Origin: Megaleporinus macrocephalus
Lineage: Eukaryota > Chordata > Actinopteri > Characiformes > Anostomidae
Assembly (NCBI GenBank): GCA_021613375.1
Contig: CM038721.1
Span: 6,597,486-6,661,485, forward strand
Reading direction: 5' to 3'
Length of the DNA: 64,000 bases
Shown: piece by piece, positions 56,690 to 64,000 of the stretch
Layout of the letters: every line of letters begins with the position of its first letter
How positions within the stretch are numbered: the stretch's first letter is position 1
Position numbers and translations under genes: made by a program
Notes under the pieces: generated by a model
What the model saw: the letters and a program-made list of their open reading frames with translations, nothing else
Told to the model about the DNA's origin: nothing
Databases searched by the model: none

Positions 56690-58908
56690 ATACTACTACT
56701 CCTTGGGCAAGGATTCACATTCACATACACATTCACCTACCTGTGCACAGGTAAACTGTAACACTACCTTCACCTACCTGTGTACAGGTAAACTGTAACA
56801 CTACCTTCACCTACCTGTGTACAGGTAAACTGTAACAGTACCTTCACCTACCTGTGTACAGATAAACTGTAACACTACCTTCACCTACCTGTGTACAGAT
56901 AAACTGTAACACTACCTTCACCTACCTGTGTACAGGTAAACTGTAACACTACCTTCACCTACCTGTGTACAGATAAACTGTAACACTACCTTCACCTACC
57001 TGTGTACAGGTAAACTGTAACACTACCTTCACCTACCTGTGTACAGATAAACTGTAACACTACCTTCACCTACCTGTGTACAGATAAACTGTAACACCAC
57101 CTTCACCTACCTGTGTACAGGTAAACTGTAACACCACCTTCACCTACCTGTGTACAGGTAAACTGTAACACTACCTTCACCTACCTGTGTACAGATAAAC
57201 TGTAACACTACCTTCACCTACCTGTGTACAGGTAAACTGTAACACTACCTTCACCTACCTGTGTACAGATAAACTGTAACACTACCTTCACCTACCTGTG
57301 TACAGATAAACTGTAACACTACCTTCACCTACCTGTGTACAGATAAACTGTAACACTACCTTCACCTACCTGTGTACAGGTAAACTGTAACACTACCTTC
57401 ACCTACCTGTGTACAGATAAACTGTAACACTACCTTCACCTACCTGTGTACAGATAAACTGTAACACCACCTTCACCTACCTGTGTACAGGTAAACAGTA
57501 ACACCACCTTCACCTACCTGTGTACAGGTAAACTGTAACACTACCTTCACCTACCTGTGTACAGGTAAACTGTAACACTACCTTCACCTACCTGTGTACA
57601 GGTAAACTGTGACACTACCTTCACCTACCTGTGTACAGGTAAACTATAACACTACCTTCACCTACCTGTGTACAGATAAACTGTAACACTACCTTCACCT
57701 ACCTGTGTACAGATAAACTGTAACACCACCTTCACCTACCTGTGTTCAGGTAAACTGTAACACTACCTTCACCTACCTGTGTACAGATAAACTGTAACAC
57801 TACCTTCACCTACCTGTGTTCAGGTAAACTGTAACACTACCTTCACCTACCTGTGTATAGGTAAACTATAACACTACCTTCACCTACCTGTGTACAGGTA
57901 AACTGTAACACTACCTTCACCTACCTGTGTACAGGTAAACTGTAACACTACCTTCACCTACCTGTGTACAGGTAAACTGTAACAGTACCTTCACCTACCT
58001 GTGTACAGGTAAACTGTAACACTACCTTCACCTACCTGTGTACAGGTAAACTGTAACAGTACCTTCACCTACCTGTGTACAGGTAAACTGTAACACTACC
58101 TTCACCTACCTGTGTACAGGTAAACTGTAACAGTACCTTCACCTACCTGTGTACAGGTAAACTGTAACACTACCTTCACCTACCTGTGTACAGGTAAACT
58201 GTAACAGTACCTTCACCTACCTGTGTACAGGTAAACTGTAACACTACCTTCACCTACCTGTGTATAGGTAAACTGTAACACTACCTTCACCTACCTGTGT
58301 ACAGGTAAACTGTAACACTACCTTCACCTACCTGTGTACAGGTAAACTGTAACAGTACCTTCACCTACCTGTGTACAGGTAAACTGTAACACTACCTACA
58401 CCTACCTGTGTACAGGTAAACTGTAACACTACCTTCACCTACCTGTGTACAGGTAAACTGTAACACTACCTTCACCTACCTGTGTACAGGTAAACTTTAA
58501 TACTACCTTCACCTACCTGTGTACAGGTAAACTGTAATACTACCTCAACCTACCTGTATACAGGTAAACTGTAACACTACCTTCACCTACCTGTGTATAG
58601 GTAAACTGTAACACTACCTTCACCTACCTGTGTACAGGTAAACTGTAACACTACCTTCACCTACCTGTGTACAGGTAAACTGTAACAGTACCTTCACCTA
58701 CCTGTGTACAGGTAAACTGTAACACTACCTACACCTACCTGTGTACAGGTAAACTGTAACACTACCTTCACCTACCTGTGTACAGGTAAACTGTAACACT
58801 ACCTTCACCTACCTGTGTACAGGTAAACTTTAATACTACCTTCACCTACCTGTGTACAGGTAAACTGTAATACTACCTCAACCTACCTGTATACAGGTAA
58901 ACTGTAAC
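56690..58908. repeat. 37-bp array with donor-like site in each unit (about 60 units)
   Basis: Unit 'ctgtgtacaggtaaactgta' plus 'acactaccttcacctac' (37 bp), very uniform. On the gene's sense strand each unit reads CACAG|GTAGGTGAAGG. The nine-unit block at about 58261-58593 is repeated at 58594-58908 (333 bp apart), including rare variants 'gtgtatagg' and 'ctttaatac'. Confidence 0.95.
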
Positions 58909-59212
58909 AGTAATGCTGGTGGGACTATGTATAAACTATATGCAGTCTGCTGTGTGGGCTGCTAAAACTGCAGAGAGTCTGTATTGGTCTCTTGTCATGC
59001 CCAGTCCAAGTTATTAGAACAGCCTCTATTTATAATTACTGTTAAAGAGCTTAACACCAGACGTTTACACGTTACAAATGTGTCATTGTTATGCCAGAAA
59101 TATTTTGGCTATTGCTCCCCTTAGATTTGGTGAGAGCTGCTAGTTTCAGGCTGAGTAGGAACTGACTGAAAGTAATATACCGCCATATACTGTATATATA
59201 TATATATATATA
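58909..59212. other. Intron sequence, short (AT)n
   Basis: An (at)n run at about 59195-59211 precedes the MITE fragment. Otherwise nothing recognised. Confidence 0.45.
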
Positions 59213-59400
59213 CACTACCGCTCAAAAGTTTAGGATCACTTTAGAATTTAATTTCATGCAATTTTCATGCAATTCACAAACAATATTGTCCATTTCTCAA
59301 TCATTTCTCAAGTGTATCAGATGATTTTTAAAGAATAAAAATGTTTGTATTAAAGTCTATTTTTGTGTAGAGGCTTATTTTACATATAGTTTTTAGCATT
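59213..59400 (+). mobile_element. Tc1-like MITE fragment
   Basis: 'cactaccgctcaaaagttta', 'ggatcactttagaattt' and 'gtattaaagtctatttttgt' match the left part of 51530-52014. Confidence 0.75.
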
Positions 59401-59699
59401 TTATTGTGACCCAGAAGTTGTAAAGTCTGGATTGGGGACAAGGCCAAAGTAGCAAAATCTTGATGTTTAAATCATTATAAAAAATGGAAATCAAAATTAA
59501 TTTGGTGTGTAATTTTTTTGGTGATGCAATGATTGATGTTTTTAATACCTAAAATGTTTGGTTTGTAGTAAAGTAATTTTAACACAACTTTATAACCTAG
59601 GGACGTAAAAGGTCCCCTAATTAAAGAACCACCCATATATATATATATAAGTATGGTAAGTAGTGCTTTTACATACATTATTGAATTTTTTATTGAATT

Positions 59700-59968
59700 T
59701 GAATTTAGACACTCAAATTAGCCACATGTGATTTTGCACACAGCGGAATTTGACCTCCGCATTTAACCCATCCGTGCAGTGAAACACCCACATATACACA
59801 CACTAGTGAACACACTAGGGGGCAGTGAGCACACGTGCCCGGAGCAGTGGGCAGCCCTATCCACGGCGCCCGGGGAGCAGTAGGGGTTAGGTGCCTTGCT
59901 CAAGGGCACCTCAGTCGAACCGGCGACCCGATCCCTATCCTTCAGGCCACGACTGCCCCCAGTGTGTG
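59700..59968 (-). mobile_element. tRNA-derived SINE, minus orientation
   Basis: Reverse complement has GGGGGCAGTCGTGGCCTGAA, CGCCGGTTCGACTGAGG, 'TGCCCTTGAGCAAGGCACC' and 'TTAAATGCGGAGGTCAAATT'. Part of the tRNA-like head is deleted between the ATCGGGTCG and GGTTCGA pieces. It is more complete at the 3' side than the copy at 55722. Confidence 0.85.
59813..59827 (+). promoter_or_regulatory. CTCF-like motif inside SINE
   Basis: 'cactagggggcagtg' on the plus strand, identical to the reverse complement of 55890-55904. Confidence 0.4.
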
Positions 59969-60004
59969 TATTTAACCCTTTCCAAGCTTCTCCTTGTGGA
60001 AACA

Positions 60005-60300
60005 ACCCAGTATTATTATCAGTTCTCATCTAATACCTGCTTTGACTGCTCAGTACTTCATTAAGCTAAATCAAGACTGCTGCTGAAGGAACTGAACACA
60101 TTCATACAATGTCTGGGGCGTCCAGGAGAAATCTGGAACTACACTTTGTTCTTCAAACTGGAGCTCAAGATCTGATCTACTTCTCTCACAATAACATATT
60201 CATGTTACTTTGTATTGTATGTATGATTATTGTATGTATGATTATTTACATCTGTTCTAATCAGATCTGCTCTTCTCAGAGCAGATCTGATTCAAACCTC
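60005..60300. repeat. Dispersed repeat, copy B
   Basis: Reverse complement of 33995-34245 over most of its length; borders the SINE at 59968. Confidence 0.85.
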
Positions 60301-60566
60301 AGAAAGACAGTATTGGCCTCTTATCATTCCTAGTCAGAGTTATTATAACAGCCTCTATTTATAATTACTGTTAATAAGCTTGACGCCACTTTTACCGCTT
60401 GTGAGTGTCTCAAACTCCAGCACTTCATACTTTGGATAGTTATATTTGTGTTAGAAATATTCCCATCACTCCAAATCAGATTGAGCAGTTTCACAAAATA
60501 TACGAGTTGCGGGTTTGATGCTCATAATGTATAATGTCTTAATTTAATGATATGCCTTATCAGATT

Positions 60567-61760
60567 CAAAGGTGTCAAAAGTATTCACATTCATTACTTA
60601 GGTAGAAGTATAGAGACTAAGATTTAAAAATACTTCTGTACAAGTTGAAGTATTAACTGAAGCTATTTACTCCAGTAAAAGTGTAAATATACTGCTTTCA
60701 AAACTACTTAAAGTATAAAAGTAAAAGTAATGCAAGGAGAACAAATACCATTAAGTACAAAAGCTTAGGCAGAACCACAGGGGTCTATAGTGCACTAGCC
60801 CACCTACCCAAAAACCCCAATCTTCTAAAAGCCATAATGACTATAATGTTATATTAAAATATTAACGTTGATAAATTTGGGATGCGCTAGGCTTCCTGTT
60901 TCAGCTCATATACACCCATTGAACATGAATGTAGTTTAGTACAATGTAAATGTATATATTGTATATGTAATGTAAATATATTAAAGAAGCATATCTGTTA
61001 CTACTGAGCATTAACATGTGTTTCATGGAGCAGAAGATATGATGACTAGTTGTCTATAAGTATTGTAATGAAGTCAAACTTCAAAGACATGTTATCAATA
61101 ATCTTTACTGGAATGTAAATGTACATGAATGAAAACAAGCTGAAATGAAATAGGAGAAACGAGACTATGTTTAAAATGTGAGGAGTAGAAAGTACTGATA
61201 ATGGAGTGTAAATGTAAGGAGTAGAAAGTACTGATAATGGAGTGTAAATGTAAGGAGTAGAAAGTACAGATAATGGTGTGTAAATGTAAGGAGTAGAAAG
61301 TACAGATAATGGAGTGTAAATGTAAGGAGTAGAAAGTACAGATAATGGAGTGTAAATGTAAGGAGTAGAAAGTACTGATAATGGAGTGTAAATGTAAGGA
61401 GTAGAAAGTACAGATAATGGAGTGTAAATGTAAGGAGTAGAAAGTACAGATAATGGAGTGTAAATGTAAGGAGTAGAAAGTTCAGATAATGGAGTGTAAA
61501 TGTAAGGAGTAGAAAGTTCAGATAATGGAGTGTAAATGTAAGGAGTAGAAAGTACAGATAATGGAGTGTAAATGTAAGGAGTAGAAAGTACAGATAATGG
61601 AGTGTAAATGTAAGGAGTAGAAAGTACTGATAATGGAGTGTAAATGTAAGGAGTAGAAGTTGAAAAGTCAGTTAAAAAAAATTACTCCAGTAAAGTATAA
61701 ATAACCAAAACTTCTACTTAAGGTAACAAAGTATTTGTACTTTGTTACTTGACACCTCTG
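60567..61760. mobile_element. hAT-type element (third family) containing a tandem array
   Basis: Starts 'caaaggtgtcaaaagtattc', ends 'tgttacttgacacctctg' (inverted CAGAGGTGTCAA), flanked by the perfect 8-bp duplication 'atcagatt' (60559-60566 and 61761-61768). 1,194 bp, no transposase. About 480 bp of it is a 36-bp array. Confidence 0.92.
61175..61655. repeat. 36-bp array inside a hAT-type element (about 13 units)
   Basis: Unit 'ggagtgtaaatgtaaggagt'+'agaaagtacagataat'. Alternating 'tactgataat' and 'tacagataat' forms. It lies wholly within the element bounded by the 'atcagatt' duplication. Confidence 0.94.
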
Positions 61761-61795
61761 ATCAGATTTCATTACTATATAAACTATATACTATG

Positions 61796-62374
61796 GGTGT
61801 GTCTCAAAACCTAGTGATCTCCTACATAGGCAGCATTTTACGTCATAGTTTGCGCTCCTGACATGTAGACTGTCCCAATACTTACATACCTTAAACATGC
61901 TGTCTACTGAGGAACCTTATTCCATTGAACGCTTCCTCAGCTGCTAAGGCAATCCCATGATGCAACGCAGGCTAATCTAGGAGCAGTGAAGTGGTTTTAA
62001 AATGTGAGTTATTTTGATTTTCTCTGGAGTTTTAATGTGTTTCTGGTCATATAATCACACAAAACAGTTTTTTATTATCAACTCTGTAACGAGTCCTTCA
62101 CCATTTACACTTTTATACTTGAGCCATTAGCATTTATGCTAGCAGATTTTTAAGCCTCAGACTATTGTTTTTAATAGCCGGCCGGTATCTTAGCAACCAG
62201 CTAAACCACCGGTGGTGTGCTGCAGTGGGGGGAACAAGCCGTGACGCAGTCTCTCTCTAACTAGAGCGTCTCAGTAATCTGTTTTATGAGGAGAGATGAG
62301 GAGAGAACGCTGCTACTTACACAGCTGCTACCTAGACAGCCTACTTAGACACTCACTAGGGTTTGAGACACAGC
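61796..62374. mobile_element. Inverted-repeat DNA element, full copy
   Basis: Left end 'tgtgtctcaaaacctagtg' and right end 'cactagggtttgagacaca' are inverted repeats; the next motif inward, 'tacataggcagcattt', pairs loosely with 'gctgctacctagacagcc'. Related to 44395-45060. Its right end lies 84 bases from the first exon. Confidence 0.75.
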
Positions 62375-62458
62375 CTGTATAGTAATCTTCTGGATTAGAT
62401 TAAATGGAATACATATTTAAAGTAGCCCTTAGTCTTAGTAAACTGTGTGCAGCAGTAC

Positions 62459-62570
62459 CTCCACCACAGGTAACAGAGCAGGGGAAGAAGTCCGTCTCTC
62501 TCCACTGGTAGCGGATGGGCTGGTAGAACATGAACTGTATCACCGTGTCCTTGGGGGCAGCGTACTTCAG
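62459..62570 (-). CDS. adamtsl3: adamtsl3 exon: spacer C-terminus and start of TSR2
   Basis: First exon of the gene seen in transcript order, 112 nt, starting at phase 0 after 'TCTTGTCTCAG' and ending at phase 1 before GTACTG. It encodes 37 residues plus one base: 'LKYAAPKDTVIQFMFYQPI' is the last strand of the ADAMTS spacer domain, and 'WRETDFFPCSVTCGG' opens a thrombospondin repeat with the usual Trp and the CxxTCG motif for O-fucose. The exon is isolated, with almost 6 kb of repeats before the next one. The preceding exon was not found between 62571 and the window end. Confidence 0.93.
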
Positions 62571-63224
62571 CTGAGACAAGAGAAAAGACCTTAAGCATAT
62601 TTAACTGTAATCATAAAACAGTGAAAAGTTCAAGCAAATGCTCTAAAACTGAATTCCTATAATGTTTTTACTATACAAGGCTTTCACACTGGTTTCGTTC
62701 TGTGGAGCGTTTAGCGTCCCTTCTCAGTAAATACACTACTAGCGAGGCCTCTTTTCCAAAGGCTGAATTCTGAAACAACTACATTATAACAACTACGTTA
62801 TAACTATTTTTTAAATATATAAATCCTGTGAGCTTGGCTTTGGAAATTACCTGCAGTCTGCATTTCTCATATGACTAGCACATACATGAACCTACACCAG
62901 AAGAAGCTTATGGCTACATGTGGTTGCAGCAAAGTCTAGTAAAATGACGGGGGAATGTAATTAGATGTTGTGCTGCTTCATATTAAATTATTTAATTTGT
63001 TCATTTGTTTAAATTTTTTTTTCGTTAAAGCCATGTAGACATAGATAGCCAAAATAGCATAGAAACTTAAAACTGAGTACAAAACTGAAGTGGACTGATA
63101 ATCAATTAACACACAATTCAACTCATCTGCTAAATAGCAAGGTCTCTTTAACGTAAATACAGAGCAGTAGCGGTGGGAAAAACACTGTTTGGGATGTATT
63201 GGCTAACAATTAACACCTCCTACC
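62571..63224. other. Intron upstream of first exon seen
   Basis: AT-rich, nothing recognised; the preceding adamtsl3 exon was not found here. Confidence 0.45.
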
Positions 63225-63345
63225 ACAAGAGGTGCACCATACCAACACTGTGTGTTCACCCTCCTGGCTAAAGGAACCAGAGCTCCAATTCCACCACCAC
63301 CAGACTCTGCAACAGCTTCCTTCCTGAAGTCATCAGATTACTGAA
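63225..63345 (+). pseudogene. LINE ORF2 C-terminal tail
   Basis: Plus-strand reading 'TTRLCNSFLPEVIRLLN' matches the same LINE tail type as 32900-32992. The array begins a few bases after the end of this frame. Confidence 0.6.
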
Positions 63346-63349
63346 CCTA

Positions 63350-64000
63350 AACCCTCTCTAACATACAACAGCACTAATCTGGACCCACTCCAACAAACAC
63401 ATAGACTAATCTAGACCCTCTCCAACAAACACATAGACTAATCTAGACCCTCTCCAACATACAGCTAAACTAATCTAGACCCTCTCCAACAAACACATAG
63501 ACTAATCTAGACCCTCTCCAACATACACATAGACTAATCTAGACCCTTTCCAACAAACACATAAACTAATCTAAACCCTCTCCAACATACACCTGGGATA
63601 ATCTAGACCCTCTCCAACAAACACATAGACTAATCTACACCCTCTCCAACATACACATAGATTAATCTAGACCCTCTCCAACAAACACATAGACTAATCT
63701 ACACCGTCTCCAACATACACATAGATTAATCTAGACCCTCTCCAACAAACACATAGACTAATCTAGACCCTCTCCAACAAACACATAGACTAATCTAGAC
63801 CCTCTCCAACAAACACATAGACTAAGCTAGACCCTTTCCAACAAACACATAAACTAATCTAGACCCTCTCCAACAAACACATAGACTAATCTAGACCCTC
63901 TCCTACATACAGCTAAACTAATCTAGACCCTCTCTGACATACACCTAAACTAATCTAGACCCTCTCCAACATACACCTAAACTAATCTAGACCCTCTCCA
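63350..64000. repeat. 32-bp array 'actaatctagaccctctcc', running off the window
   Basis: Unit 'aacaaacacatagactaatc'+'tagaccctctcc' (32 bp), about 20 units present. It starts with 'ctaaaccctctctaacatac', directly after the LINE tail, so the unit probably derives from LINE 3' sequence. Confidence 0.92.

Larger units (their letters stand above)
4365..62570 (-). other. adamtsl3: adamtsl3 gene, internal part (12 coding exons)
   Basis: Twelve exons read right to left join into one open frame of 2,759 nt with AG acceptors, GT donors and matching phases at all eleven junctions. The product is a secreted matrix protein of the ADAMTS-like family: these have the ancillary domains of ADAMTS proteases but no catalytic domain. 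The order seen is spacer end, eight TSRs, Ig, linker, start of second Ig. I chose ADAMTSL3 over ADAMTSL1 because of 'SDGFKEVMPYDHF' (ADAMTSL1 as I recall has SDGYKQIMPYDLY) and the linker 'NISQLAESGDVTDDLASHL', which resembles ADAMTSL3 and not ADAMTSL1. The signal peptide, first TSR and cysteine-rich region lie beyond the right edge; later Ig domains, C-terminal TSRs and PLAC beyond the left. No frameshift or stop interrupts the frame, so the gene looks functional. Confidence 0.93.

Noticed and set aside
56690..58908. CRISPR-like regular array of 37-bp period
   Set aside because: Nearly identical head-to-tail units with no spacers.
4365..62570. Assignment to ADAMTSL1 (punctin) instead of ADAMTSL3
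   Set aside because: The linker exon, the 51-nt exon and the Ig1-linker sequence resemble ADAMTSL3 more. Without a database search a fish-specific duplicate (adamtsl3-like) cannot be excluded.
62395..62598. 67-codon minus-strand frame 'EVRCPQGHGDTVHVLPA'
   Set aside because: Shifted frame of the real exon at 62459-62570, which reads LKYAAPKDTVIQF.

Overview
This is vertebrate genomic DNA, almost certainly from a teleost fish. The evidence is a split gene with long introns on the minus strand, many hAT and Tc1/mariner-type fish elements, a tRNA-derived SINE with the ending 'TGCCCCCTAGTGTG', L2-type LINE tails, and a ~600 bp foldback repeat that I associate with otophysan fishes (characins, catfishes and relatives). 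The last point is recollection and does not fix the species. There are no bacterial operons, CRISPR arrays or viral genes.

One gene explains all the convincing coding sequence: an internal portion of adamtsl3 (ADAMTS-like protein 3, a secreted extracellular-matrix glycoprotein), transcribed right to left. I recover twelve coding exons between 62570 and 4365. They total 2,759 nt (about 919 codons), all splice sites are AG/GT, and intron phases agree at every junction. In transcript order they are 62459-62570, 56365-56503, 56096-56146, 54821-55025, 52960-53107, 45448-45532, 30120-30412, 29359-29488, 11446-11650, 9031-9213, 6461-6614 and 4365-5418. They encode the end of the spacer domain, eight thrombospondin type 1 repeats (TSRs), a first Ig domain, an acidic linker and the start of a second Ig domain. 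The first exons, and the last ones (remaining Ig domains, C-terminal TSRs, PLAC), lie outside the window.

The introns are unusual. Sixteen tandem arrays with unit lengths from 13 to about 122 bp occupy about a third of the window (roughly 21-22 kb by eye), against about 4% coding. Several arrays have higher-order structure (126 bp, 333 bp, about 250 bp). Two have been copied together with their flank. At least two sit inside hAT-type transposons with intact ends, and for one of these (1-1576) a non-expanded sister copy is present at 8202-8984, so the birth of the minisatellite can be read directly. Four hAT-type insertions have perfect 8-bp target-site duplications. A three-deep nest of elements lies at 30893-32060, and a Tc1-like MITE sits inside an (AT)n microsatellite in the 631-bp intron between two exons.

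Layout: 1-1576 expanded hAT copy; 1577-4364 intron with a CTCF/RFX-like site pair and a retroposon; 4365-11650 four exons separated by arrays and a hAT; 11651-29358 a large intron of arrays, a MITE and LINE remnants; 29359-30412 two exons; 30413-45447 a large intron with nested elements, a Tc1 copy, arrays, a foldback element and a solo-LTR candidate; 45448-45532 a small exon; 45533-52959 an array plus DNA elements; 52960-56503 four exons around a GGAT-type array; 56504-62458 a 37-bp array of splice-donor-like units, SINE and hAT; 62459-62570 the first exon; then a LINE end and a last array.

I found no new protein system. The items most worth following up are the arrays born in transposons, the array of about 60 donor-like units in the sense strand, the CCAAT-box array, and a TSR that has lost its O-fucosylation motif.
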